A stretch of DNA of 61,032 nt from JAXLWB01 sp046328715 (GTDB lineage: Bacteria; Chloroflexota; Anaerolineae; Caldilineales; Caldilineaceae): the NCBI GenBank assembly GCA_046328715.1, contig JAXLWB010000059.1, positions 1-61,032 of the forward strand. The letters are read 5' to 3'. The translations under genes and the position numbers were made by a program. Under the pieces are notes generated by a model. The model searched no databases and was not told where the DNA came from. It saw only the letters and a program-made list of their open reading frames with translations. Of the stretch, positions 27,405-36,067 are shown in pieces. Positions within the stretch are counted from its first letter, which is position 1. Each line of letters opens with the position of its first letter.

Positions 27405-27588
27405 GCGTTCCCGCAGTTGCGGGAACGCTTTTTGCATGAAAAATTTGGCTCCCGCAATTGCGGCGACGGTTTTTGACGTGCAAAAAGGGCTCCCCGAGCT
27501 GTCGGCAATGGTTTTTGCACGTCAAAATTGGCTGCCGCAGTTGCGGCAATGCTTTTTTGCGCGTGAAAAGTCGTTGCCGCAATGTCGG
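27405..27588. repeat. array of five palindromes spaced 41-42 bp
   Basis: Degenerate units of the form CCGCARTTGCGG-N(3-8)-GSTTTTTGCRYGT. The 12-bp palindrome cores begin at 27411, 27452, 27494, 27535 and 27577 (spacing 41, 42, 41, 42). The first is extended to a 24-bp near-palindrome (27405-27428) followed by TTTTTG. The four following units vary in their arms yet keep partial symmetry. Both strands can be read as short frames with a 14-residue period, but no gene is supported. Confidence 0.85.
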
Positions 27589-27730
27589 CAGTGACTTTCT
27601 ACGTGCGAAATTGGTTCCCCTGACAGTTCAGTTCTTGGTCTGCTCTAGAATAATGACAACAGATTACGACAGGTTCGGATGGAGCACAGGGAGTATGACA
27701 TACTCATAGACAAAGCAAAGATGGATCATT

Positions 27731-27799
27731 GTAGGGGCATCCGCTTGCCGGTGCCCTGCTTGCATCACCGAATGGGCAACCGCAAGGGTGTGCCCCTAC
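27731..27799. repeat. GTAGGGGC...GCCCCTAC palindromic element
   Basis: Almost exact reverse complement of 49686-49754. A left flank CATAGACAAAGCAAAGATG (27706) also matches the end of that element, but the right terminal repeat is missing, so this copy is truncated on one side. Confidence 0.9.
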
Positions 27800-27992
27800 C
27801 CAACGGATTGTTCACGGGACGGATGCATACATAGCGTGATCACCATAACCTGCCTGCAAACATACCCCAGCAACAAATCCGCTGTTGTTTTTGGTATAAA
27901 ACCGTGCCATCTTTAAGCCTCTTCATTATCGTGAATGGCTTGATCAATCTCGGCACGATGAGAGGCTACTTTAGAGCGTGTTTAAAATTATT

Positions 27993-28052
27993 GTAGAGGC
28001 GTGCTCGTAGCCGCCAATCTGAGCGAACCGGCGGCTACGAGCACGCCTCTAC
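27993..28052. repeat. 23-bp perfect inverted repeat (GTAGAGGCGTGCTCGTAGCC type)
   Basis: Arms 27993-28015 and 28030-28052 are perfectly complementary with a 14-bp loop. The outer flanks GTGTTTAAAATT and CTGTTTAAATTT look like a further degenerate repeat. Confidence 0.85.
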
Positions 28053-28287
28053 GGGTAGCGAGCCTGTTTAAATTTCAGGCTCTTACTAGCCAGTACCACT
28101 CTACGCAAATTCTGGGTGTAGGATTGCCGTCATTATACCATACTTGCTTCCCATTCCTCTGTCCTTACCTACTCGGGTGTATAACAGGATGGAGGCAAAG
28201 TTTCTGAATCTACCCAAAGGGTACCTAGCCAGTAAGGGGAAGTCGCCCCTTACTGACTGGGTAGGGTTCTGATGCACCCTACCCACT

Positions 28288-30753
28288 CTACTGCAACAAC
28301 GGCTCCAACACCGCAAACCACTTCTTCGTAACCTCCTCATATCCCGCTGCGTTGGGGTGATTGCCGTCTTCGGCCAGCGTGGCCGTGGTGGTGAAGATCG
28401 TCGTGTGGTAGAAGTCAACCAGGTGGGCGTTGTATTGCTCGGCTTTGGCACGGATGACGTCGTTGTAAGCGCTAACCTGTTGCGACATCCGTTGTCGTTC
28501 GGCCTCGGAAGTGCCCGGAAAGGCGGGCTCGTTGGGATTGGGCGGATTGGCGATGACCGGACGCTGAGACTGGTCGTCGAGCAGGGCGACCATCAGTGTG
28601 GCCCCAGTCGCACCGAGTTGACTGAGCAGGGTGTCGAGGTTGGCGCTGTAGTGTTGCAGGTCGGCGGCTTCGTCGGCAGTCGAGGGGTCGTTGTATTCGT
28701 AGAGATACCAGAGATCGTTGCTGCCCACCCAGAGAAAGGCGACCTTGGCCCCGCTGCTGTTGTTCAAGGCGCTGACCGCATCGCTCAACTGTGACGGTAC
28801 TCCCTCGATGCCCTGAATCAAGTCGGTCGAAGTCCAACCCGATGCGCCAAGGTTGGTGAAGACGGAATTGGAGCGCAGCGGCTCAACCCGTTGCCAGAGC
28901 CGATAGGGATAACCGCCGCCTTCGGGAGAATCATCCCCCTGACCAATTGTCAAACTGTCGCCCAACATCACCATTGTGACTGGTCCAGCAGGAAGATGTG
29001 TGGTGTTGGTGGGCGTAGCCGACGGGCTGACCGTCGCTGTGGGGGTCGGGGTGGTGGGGGGCTGCGTGGTCGGCGTCGGGGTAGCGGTCTGATTGGATGC
29101 CAATGCATTGGAGATGGCGGGCAAATAGACCTGCGAGGTGGCATTGCCTGCTGGTGTGCTGTCGGAGGGGGCACCCGCTGTATAGGCCCCTGGTAGACTG
29201 GTTTGGGTGCGGGCCACGCCAGCCCGATCCACGGTTATTGTATTGCTCAAAACCCCGGACGGAACAGTCGGGGTGAAGCTTGCCCAGGTGGGAAAGTCGG
29301 GCAGGGCATAGGTGGTCACCATGGCCAGGTTGCTGTTGGCCGTTGGGCGGAAATCGCCATGTGCCGGGTTGCGCAGTTGCGGCTCGACCGTGTTGATGGC
29401 ATTGTCGGCCAGCAGTTGGGTAGGATTGCAGGTTGGGTTGCTTGCCTGGCAGCCGCTATCGTCCCCTACTCCCAAGGGATGATTCGCCGGGCCGTTCCAA
29501 ATCAGGTTGCCGCGCAGCACCAGATTGGCGTCGGCCAGGGCAGGGTTGGCAATGTTGCTGTTGGCTCCCGGTGAGTGGGGCGCGGCAATGCTCAGTTGTT
29601 GCCATTGGCTCTGGTAGCCCGCCGGGTTGTAGATCAGGTTGTTGTAGACATAGATGTTGCGGTTGGGGATGGATTCCGCCCCGCCGCCCACTGTAGTCGT
29701 GCCCCAGCCGCCAGCGCTCAAATTCTGTTCACAGTGCCCAGTCAGCGTGGCGTCGCCATCACAGGTGCGCCCACCGAAGAGAAACTCCAGTACGTGGCTA
29801 CGCTGCCCCACTCGATAAAGTGTATTGTAGGCAAAGAGGATGTTGTAGCTGCCACTCACCCCTAGTCCGGCACCCTCGGTATCGTGGATCAGGTTGTTGA
29901 TTAGCTTGAGGTCGTAGGCTTCGTAGTGCAGCCAGGGTGTGATCATATACTCAAAGCCACTGCCCTCGCCCGCCGTAAAGCCGCCCGTGCCGCAGGTGTC
30001 GATCTCGTTGGCCTCAATTAGAAAGTAGGCCGAGCCACCTTTGAGGTACATACACCAATCATCGGCGTTATGGATGTGGTTGCGCAGGATGTGGCCATAT
30101 TGCACGGCGACAAAGTCAATTGCGTTCTGCTCGGCCCCATTGATGTCGTTCTCTTCCAGGTAGATGTACTGCGACTGATTGATCTTGAGATTTTCATGCG
30201 AGGCGGCGCGGCTGCCAATTAGGGCATTGTTGCGCAGCAGTAGATGGTCGCAGCGTTCACAGTGGACGACGTCGCTGCCATGTTGAATGGTCAGGTCAAG
30301 TATGTAGAAATAGCTGACGTTGGCTAGGTTCAGATCGGCCAGCAGGCGAGCCGTTCGTGGCCCATCCGCCGCTTGCAGCATGATCGGAAATTGCGCCGTG
30401 CCGTGGCGATCCTCCCAATATTCGGGAAAGCTGCTTTCGGGATAATCCCCTGCCACCAGTTGAATGCGATAGCCAGTGTTGGTTAAGGTTGCTCCGCTGG
30501 GAATCCGTTGCCAGGCATCGTTGAGCGAGCGCAGGGCATGGGCACGATCCACACCGCTGGCCCCATCCTGACCGTTGACCGGATCGACCCAGAGGTCGGT
30601 CACGGTCGGCGTACCGATGGCATAGTCATAGGCGCGGCTGGATTGACTTGCTGCAGGCAAGGAAGCTGCCCGATTGCCTGTGCTTACGAAGAACGATGTT
30701 GTGGTGAAGAGAAGGAAACCACAGATGGCCGTGATGAGAAAAGAGATGCGCAT
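28288..30753 (-). CDS. secreted beta-helix protein fused to an SGNH/GDSL hydrolase
   Basis: The ATG at 30753 is preferred to 30804 because AGGAG lies 7 nt upstream and a signal peptide begins there (MRISFLITAICGFLLF); product 821 residues. The N-terminal half is a right-handed beta-helix with DLWVDPVNGQDGASG at its entry and many N-x-I/L-x-N turns. Next comes YLPAISN, a Thr/Pro linker (TATPTPTTQPP...), and then an SGNH hydrolase: block I MVMLGDSLTIG, block III WVGSNDLWYL, block V DGNHPNAAGY. It probably binds and deacylates an extracellular polysaccharide (inference). Expressed alone on the minus strand. Confidence 0.85.
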   Translation of the reverse strand: MRISFLITAICGFLLFTTTSFFVSTGNRAASLPAASQSSRAYDYAIGTPTVTDLWVDPVNGQDGASGVDRAHALRSLNDAWQRIPSGATLTNTGYRIQLVAGDYPESSFPEYWEDRHGTAQFPIMLQAADGPRTARLLADLNLANVSYFYILDLTIQHGSDVVHCERCDHLLLRNNALIGSRAASHENLKINQSQYIYLEENDINGAEQNAIDFVAVQYGHILRNHIHNADDWCMYLKGGSAYFLIEANEIDTCGTGGFTAGEGSGFEYMITPWLHYEAYDLKLINNLIHDTEGAGLGVSGSYNILFAYNTLYRVGQRSHVLEFLFGGRTCDGDATLTGHCEQNLSAGGWGTTTVGGGAESIPNRNIYVYNNLIYNPAGYQSQWQQLSIAAPHSPGANSNIANPALADANLVLRGNLIWNGPANHPLGVGDDSGCQASNPTCNPTQLLADNAINTVEPQLRNPAHGDFRPTANSNLAMVTTYALPDFPTWASFTPTVPSGVLSNTITVDRAGVARTQTSLPGAYTAGAPSDSTPAGNATSQVYLPAISNALASNQTATPTPTTQPPTTPTPTATVSPSATPTNTTHLPAGPVTMVMLGDSLTIGQGDDSPEGGGYPYRLWQRVEPLRSNSVFTNLGASGWTSTDLIQGIEGVPSQLSDAVSALNNSSGAKVAFLWVGSNDLWYLYEYNDPSTADEAADLQHYSANLDTLLSQLGATGATLMVALLDDQSQRPVIANPPNPNEPAFPGTSEAERQRMSQQVSAYNDVIRAKAEQYNAHLVDFYHTTIFTTTATLAEDGNHPNAAGYEEVTKKWFAVLEPLLQ

Positions 30754-30875
30754 AAGTGCTCCTGTGATAAAGGACGAATACAAATGATGAAGGTATTCTA
30801 TCACAAGAGGCGAAAAGTGTAATGTGGCGGCAAGGACGGCTTTGGGGTTTGGTAAACTGTGAGTGGCGGCTAAGC

Positions 30876-31015
30876 AACCCCTCCCTAGCCCTTCCCAAGC
30901 TGTGGGGAGGGGACTGTGAAGGGACGAATTTAGTGTTTTCTGCTGTCCTGCAAATAAAATCGTTCCTGGAACTTCTTTCCCTGTTTTAGGGAGGCCAGGG
31001 AAGGGACGTATTTCC
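30876..31015. repeat. CCCCTCCCTAGCCC / GAAGGGACG repeat element
   Basis: CCCCTCCCTAGCCCTTCCC followed by GGGGAGGGGACTGTGAAGGG and a second half CTTTCCCTGTTTTAGGGAGGCCAGGGAAGGGACG. Related sequence is at 19408, 21152 and 47522-47641. It separates two genes of opposite direction. Confidence 0.75.
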
Positions 31016-31075
31016 GCTTTCTCGAAACTTTGTTAGAATAGAGAACAGTCACTAGCAGAGGCGCTGACCATCCAA

Positions 31076-31720
31076 ATGGATCGATTGGCAAAAGAACATC
31101 AGATCCAGCTAAGAGCCACACATTACAAAGATAAGTTTCAAGAACTGATCGAGCGGTTATCCAGTGAACAGAAGCTTGTCCTCTTGATCGACGAGTATGA
31201 CCGCGCCATCACCGATCTGTTGGAAAATGAACAGAAGGTGACGGAGCACGTTGCCACCCTCAAGAATTTCTATTCGGTGCTCAAGACCACGGCATCCGTT
31301 CATATCCACTGGTGCTTTCTCACGGGCATCTCCAAATATGGCAAGCTATCGGTCTTTTCTGACTTAAACAACCTGCTCGATATTACGACCGATGAACGTT
31401 TTGCCACGCTCTTGGGCTACACTCAGGAGGAACTGGAGTCCTACTTCCCTGAGCGTATCGATGGATTGGCGACCCGCTACGCCGTCAGCCGAGCGGAGAT
31501 GTTGGAAGCGATTCGTTTCTGGTACAACGGCTTTTCCTGGGATGGCAAACGCACGCTCTATGTGCCTTTTTCGACATTGGTCTTCTTTGAGTTGCAGAGC
31601 TTTGAAAATCATTGGTTTGCGACTGCGACGCCGAGCTTTTTGATTAACCTGTTACGCCAGAAGCAATTGCCTGCCTATGCCCTATCTCTACGCTGTTTTC
31701 ATAGCTGCTGCGTGCTCTAA
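31076..31720 (+). pseudogene. fragment of an AAA-ATPase-like/DUF1703-type gene
   Basis: The middle of a protein of the AAA-ATPase-like (PF09820-type) family: VLLIDEYDRAI is the Walker B strand, followed by FLTGISKYGKLSVFSDLNNLLDIT and LGYTQEELESYFPE, all diagnostic. The P-loop N-terminus (about 100 residues) is missing; upstream sequence runs into a repeat. The C-terminal nuclease-like half is also missing: after PAYALS the frame reads into the opposite-strand acyl-CoA ligase gene and stops. It is a dead fragment of about 610 bp. Confidence 0.8.
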
Positions 31721-33394
31721 TCCTAATTCGCGAATACTTTGCTCCTGCATCATGAATTTTTGAACCTTGCCAGTGACCGTCATGGGAAACTCATTAACAA
31801 ACTTTACATAGCGAGGGATCTTGTAGTGAGCAATTCTTCCTCGACAGAAGTCGCGAATTTCTTGCTCCGTGGTGTCTGCGCCAGGCGAGAGTTTGACCCA
31901 AGCCATAATCTCTTCACCGTACTTGAGATCGGGTAATCCGATCACTTGCACATTTTGAATTTGTGGATGTGTATAGAGGAACTCTTCGATCTCGCGTGGA
32001 AAGATATTCTCTCCACCGCGAAGTATGATATCCTTGATGCGTCCGACAATATTGATATATCCCTCTTCATCCAGGGTGGCGAGGTCACCAGTATGCATCC
32101 AGCGTGCCTCGTCAATTGCTTTACGCGTTTCCTCTTCGTTGCCCCAATAGCCAAGCATGACGCTGTAGCCGCGTGTGCAAAGCTCACCTGGCGTACCAAT
32201 GGGCACGACTTGCTGCGTTTTGGGATTAATAATCTTGACTTCGACATGGGGGTGAACTTGGCCTACAGTGCCTACTTGTTTTGCTAAAGGTGCCCCAATG
32301 CGAGTTTGTGTACTGACGGGGCTGGTTTCTGTCATACCATAGCAAATTTCGACCTCGCGCATATTCATCAACGATTGTACCTGCTTCATTACCTCGATTG
32401 GGCAAGGTGAACCAGCCATAATCCCGGTACGCAGTGTAGTTAGATCATACGAAGAAAAGTCGGCTTCTCTTAACTCAGCGATAAACATGGTGGGAACTCC
32501 AAACAGTGCGGTGGCTCGCTCGCGTTGCACTGTATCCAGCACTGCCTTGGGGTCAAAGCCTTCGCTTGGGTAGATCATGGTAGCCCCGTGGGTGACACAT
32601 CCCAAATTGCCCATCACCATCCCAAAGCAGTGATAAAGAGGTACGGGAATGACAAGCCGATCTTGATCACAAAAATGCATGATTTCAGCCACAAAATAGC
32701 CGTTGTTGAGAATGTTGTGATGGCTCAGGGTAGCGCCCTTGGGAAAACCTGTGGTGCCGCTGGTGTACTGAATGTTGATCGGGGCATCGAATTCTTGCTG
32801 GTGTTGGCGCTCTTCTAGCTCCTCGGCGCTTACTGAATCGCCCATCTGTAGGAGCACATTCCAGTTGAACATGCCAGGTGATTTGTCGTCGCCCAAGCGC
32901 ACAACTAGCCGTAAATCAGGCAATTGAGCAGTATGGAGATCGCCTGGCTTACTTGTCTTCAACTCGGGAACCAGTTCATAGAGCATTGCCAAATAGTCGG
33001 ATGCCTTAAACTTTGTTGCGGTTACTAGATAACGACAACCCGATTGTTTGAGGGTATATTGTAATTCATAGACTCGATAACTGGGGTTGATAGTGACGAG
33101 AATGGCACCGATTTTGCTCGTGGCAAATTGAATAATCGTCCATTCTGCGCAGTTTGGTGCCCAGATACCAAGCCGCTCACCCTTTTGCACACCCAAAGCC
33201 ATTAGACCACGGGCACATTGATCCACTTGCCTCTTGAGTTCACGATAGGTATAACGTAGATTTTGGTGGCGCACAACTAAGGCTTCATGATTGGGATAGC
33301 GTGCTACGACCTGGTCAAAAAGGTCTCCAATGGTGATGCCTAGCAATGCTTTGTCGCTCGTGCCGCTTGCATAACTCCAACCTTTGATCGTCAT
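31688..33394 (-). CDS. AMP-dependent acyl-CoA synthetase, FadD/AcsF2 type
   Basis: A 568-residue ligase that activates a carboxylic acid, probably a medium- or long-chain fatty acid, with CoA. Adenylate-forming motifs are in order: IQYTSGTTGFPKGA (about residue 208), the A5 motif CYGMTETSPVS, WMHTGDLATLDEEGY, GRIKDIILRGGENIFPREIE and the catalytic lysine in TVTGKVQKF. It begins 17 bp after the methyltransferase gene, so the two form an operon. Its 3' end overlaps the tail of the opposite-strand ATPase fragment. Confidence 0.9.
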   Translation of the reverse strand: MTIKGWSYASGTSDKALLGITIGDLFDQVVARYPNHEALVVRHQNLRYTYRELKRQVDQCARGLMALGVQKGERLGIWAPNCAEWTIIQFATSKIGAILVTINPSYRVYELQYTLKQSGCRYLVTATKFKASDYLAMLYELVPELKTSKPGDLHTAQLPDLRLVVRLGDDKSPGMFNWNVLLQMGDSVSAEELEERQHQQEFDAPINIQYTSGTTGFPKGATLSHHNILNNGYFVAEIMHFCDQDRLVIPVPLYHCFGMVMGNLGCVTHGATMIYPSEGFDPKAVLDTVQRERATALFGVPTMFIAELREADFSSYDLTTLRTGIMAGSPCPIEVMKQVQSLMNMREVEICYGMTETSPVSTQTRIGAPLAKQVGTVGQVHPHVEVKIINPKTQQVVPIGTPGELCTRGYSVMLGYWGNEEETRKAIDEARWMHTGDLATLDEEGYINIVGRIKDIILRGGENIFPREIEEFLYTHPQIQNVQVIGLPDLKYGEEIMAWVKLSPGADTTEQEIRDFCRGRIAHYKIPRYVKFVNEFPMTVTGKVQKFMMQEQSIRELGLEHAAAMKTA

Positions 33395-33411
33395 AATAGC
33401 GCTCCTATGGT

Positions 33412-34509
33412 CTAAAGATACTTATGAATCAGTAGAAACCCGATGGTTCCTCGTTGTAAGGGCGGAGTATCGAAATATTCATTGGTTAAGGTAACTTTGT
33501 ATGACTCAAGTTCAAGTGACTCGGTAAAGCCAAATAGTTCTGCATAGGTGCGATAGTGAAGCTGCCAATTTGAGTAACATTCCATCATCAAACGATGAGA
33601 AAATGTATGTGGATTGATAGGAGAAGGTGCCAAATAGTTCCCAATGATTAACGTTCCACCAGGTTTGACTAAGTCAAAGAGTGTTTGGGTCAGACCGATG
33701 GTGCCTTTGTTGCAATGCCCAGGGTGGTGCAACAGATAATCATATAATCCCATGCTATAAACGAGATCATAACTTTCGGACGCAAGTTGCATACTCTGGG
33801 TTTGCGGAAATGTTGTTACTTCAGTCGCATGGTTATTGGTCACTAACTCGACATCACGAAGCCCAAGCGCCATACGAATTGCGTTCCCAATGATGTGGCG
33901 TACGGTGGGCGCATGAATGGTTAGTTGCGTATACTGAATTGTGCGCGGGTCATGATCAACGAGATCGAAGGCAAGTGAACACTCGGGCTGTTGTGCAAAA
34001 AGCTGGGATACTTCAAGGGCAGGTCCACACGCCACATTGAGGACTTTGCTTTGTGCAGGCAAGCGCATTAAATAGTGCTTCATGCTCCCTACTCGTTGTC
34101 GTACTGCTTCGGCGGCTGGCAAATTGAGATAAACTCGATTCTGCAAAATTGCATAATTGCTCTCACCGACATCCGTCTTTTGGCAGATCATCAACATTAA
34201 ATCTTTATCACCTGGGTAGCCATACGGGCGTAGGTAGGCATGGCGAATAAAAGCTGATTGCAAAAGCACCTGGCTGTGAATCGGGTGGTTTTGCAGAATC
34301 TCGGTCGCTGCGCAGGTTTCCTTGGCCCAGACGAGTTCGGTCAATGCTCGGGCTTGGGTATGAGCCAAATGATGAGTGCGTTTGTACCAGATCGGGTTAT
34401 TTAATGCTTCCGCCTGGGGAAGTCGGTTGATTTCCTGTTCTAATGCATGATGTTGACTGTTATAGTCATCAAGTAGCTGCTTGAGTTGTAACGTAAAAGA
34501 ATTACACAT
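33412..34509 (-). CDS. SAM-dependent methyltransferase, PhcB-like
   Basis: A 365-residue class I methyltransferase. A helical N-terminal domain (~1-90) precedes an RPYGYPGDKDLM motif (~92). The SAM site is VLNVACGPALE (~156), followed by a motif-II-type DLVDHDPRTIQ and YDLVYSMGLYDYL. The RxYGYPGD element and overall layout resemble the family that includes PhcB, which makes 3-hydroxypalmitate methyl ester in Ralstonia. That assignment is by memory of the motif and needs a search. The adjacent acyl-CoA ligase fits a fatty-acid-derived product. A palindrome-rich leader lies upstream. Confidence 0.65.
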   Translation of the reverse strand: MCNSFTLQLKQLLDDYNSQHHALEQEINRLPQAEALNNPIWYKRTHHLAHTQARALTELVWAKETCAATEILQNHPIHSQVLLQSAFIRHAYLRPYGYPGDKDLMLMICQKTDVGESNYAILQNRVYLNLPAAEAVRQRVGSMKHYLMRLPAQSKVLNVACGPALEVSQLFAQQPECSLAFDLVDHDPRTIQYTQLTIHAPTVRHIIGNAIRMALGLRDVELVTNNHATEVTTFPQTQSMQLASESYDLVYSMGLYDYLLHHPGHCNKGTIGLTQTLFDLVKPGGTLIIGNYLAPSPINPHTFSHRLMMECYSNWQLHYRTYAELFGFTESLELESYKVTLTNEYFDTPPLQRGTIGFLLIHKYL

Positions 34510-34832
34510 AGGCTGATATCCTGATTTTTTAGAATGAGGTTTAGCTCATGTTTTGTAGATACTTCGTAGCTATTCAGCCCTTCGTAAATATCTTCTGGGA
34601 AGGGTGGATTGCTATTGTGTGTCTTGTGCGAGAGCCTTCCCGGAAGAAGAGCACTTTAATAGCTACGATAATTCTAGGATAATCAACCAGGCGTTTCTGA
34701 AGCGTTTCTTAATTCCTACAGATTGCTCAGGCTAATACAGGCTTGAACGAAATTGAGGGGACCAAAACAAGACCGGCAACGCTGCGTTGCCGGTCTTGTT
34801 TTGCTGTCGCAGTTGTCGACTCGCACCTTATT
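34510..34832. other. intergenic region with two hairpins
   Basis: Next to the 5' end of the methyltransferase gene, CTTCTGGGAAGGG (34592) pairs with CCTTCCCGGAAG (34634), which may be a leader hairpin. The terminator of the upstream gene is at 34764-34802. Nothing else was seen. Confidence 0.6.
34764..34802 (-). terminator. 18-bp perfect bidirectional terminator
   Basis: AAAACAAGACCGGCAACG (34764-34781), loop CTG, and the exact complement ending in GTCTTGTTTT (34785-34802). It lies 31 bp after the stop of the serine-hydrolase lipoprotein. Confidence 0.9.
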
Positions 34833-36032
34833 TCAGTCCTCTATGTCCAAGAGTACGGCTGCCACTTCGTTCCCAAGTTCATAAGCTGGGAGAACACTTC
34901 CCGCCGGATCATAGGCGTTGACCATCACGATTACAGCAAAATTCTGGTCTGGGAAGATGGCCAAATGGGACTGGAATCCTGCTTCAGCACCATAGTTGCC
35001 AATGATGGGTTGGTCGTGAAACGTGCCGACCCACCAACCGAACCCATAGTTCGTGGTCTGTGGACCGAACAGTTCCGCCCAGGTGCTCGCAGCTTGGGGC
35101 GACCACATTTCGTCATATGTAGCCTTCGAAAGAATACGTACACCATGTAGTTCGCCGTGGTTCATGTTGGCAACAGCGAAGCGCGCCATATCACGCACCG
35201 TGGAAAAGAGCGTTGCAGAGGGAGCATGCTTGCGCAGATAGGGATAAAAACTCTGCGTCACTGCATTGCCCTCTTTGTCCCAGGTATGTGGAGTGATTAA
35301 AGCTGCCGAATCTACATCGCTGAGCAGGAATGTGGATTCGCTCATGCCCAACGGCGTTAGGATGTGCTCTTGCACATAGGCCTCGTAACTTTGACCTGAA
35401 ACTTTCGCGATTACATCGCCCAACGTATCAAAGCCGGAGTTGCTATAGGACCAGCCCTGGCCAGGCGAGAATAGGAGCGAACCGTCACTGAAGCTGCGCA
35501 CATAATCTTCTAGCGCCTTATCGTCCGTGCGCTTTTCCGGAGCGGTGGCGTCGGCCATCCAATCGCCGTAATCGGCCATGCCCGAAGTGTGAGAAACCAA
35601 CTGACGGATGGTAATTCCTTTGGCTAAGGGGTCGGCCATGCTAAAGTATGGTAAATAGGTCGTCACTGGTGTATCCAGATCAATCTTGCCCTCCTCGACC
35701 AGTTGCATGATCGCCATTCCTGTAAACGACTTGGAGATCGAGGCCATGAAGAAGACTGACTCTGGCGTTACTGGCGTCTGGCTGCCTAATTCGCTCACTC
35801 CAAATCCTTTGGCATAGACAAGTTCACCCCCCTGGACAATCCCTAGTGCGGCCCCTGGCACCTGATTCTTGTCCAGAACTGTCTTGACCAAGGTATCAAT
35901 CTGGTTCATTGTGGAACTATCCAGTTGAGATACAGGAGAGTGCTTGATTACAACAGGCTGAATCGGCTGGCAGGCGCTGAGGAGCAGGGCAGTCAACAGC
36001 AATGTGGTTAAAAGACGATGGATATGTAACAT
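34833..36032 (-). CDS. serine beta-lactamase-like hydrolase, lipoprotein
   Basis: 399 residues, class-C beta-lactamase/penicillin-binding-protein fold (Beta-lactamase PF00144 type). A signal peptide with lipobox LLSACQPIQP makes it a lipoprotein. The active-site SxxK is MASISKSF, the second motif is YSNSG, and FSMADP is shared with the fusion protein downstream. The usual third H-x-G motif is replaced by NYGAEAG. Together with the C-terminal half of the fusion at 39214 it is clearly paralogous (VTTYLPYFSMADP/VTKYLPYFSMADP). Function is probably peptidase or esterase, not resistance (inference). Confidence 0.85.
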   Translation of the reverse strand: MLHIHRLLTTLLLTALLLSACQPIQPVVIKHSPVSQLDSSTMNQIDTLVKTVLDKNQVPGAALGIVQGGELVYAKGFGVSELGSQTPVTPESVFFMASISKSFTGMAIMQLVEEGKIDLDTPVTTYLPYFSMADPLAKGITIRQLVSHTSGMADYGDWMADATAPEKRTDDKALEDYVRSFSDGSLLFSPGQGWSYSNSGFDTLGDVIAKVSGQSYEAYVQEHILTPLGMSESTFLLSDVDSAALITPHTWDKEGNAVTQSFYPYLRKHAPSATLFSTVRDMARFAVANMNHGELHGVRILSKATYDEMWSPQAASTWAELFGPQTTNYGFGWWVGTFHDQPIIGNYGAEAGFQSHLAIFPDQNFAVIVMVNAYDPAGSVLPAYELGNEVAAVLLDIED

Positions 36033-36067
36033 AGCGATTACTCCTTACAAGGTGTGAGGACTCTCCA

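Larger units (their letters stand above)
27199..28287. other. 1.09-kb gene-free block of repeats
   Basis: Between the RT remnant and the next gene the sequence consists of a palindrome (27209), the five-unit array (27405), the GTAGGGGC element (27731) and the 23-bp inverted repeat (27993), with short unique stretches. No coding sequence is credible. Confidence 0.75.

Noticed and set aside
27405..27588. Possible CRISPR array
   Set aside because: Units are degenerate throughout, the spacing is too short for repeat plus spacer, there is no constant repeat, and no cas gene is nearby.
27213..27709. Several overlapping short frames on both strands with a 14-residue repeat
   Set aside because: They follow the 41-42 bp array, are open on both strands at once, and have no ribosome-binding site or recognisable domain.
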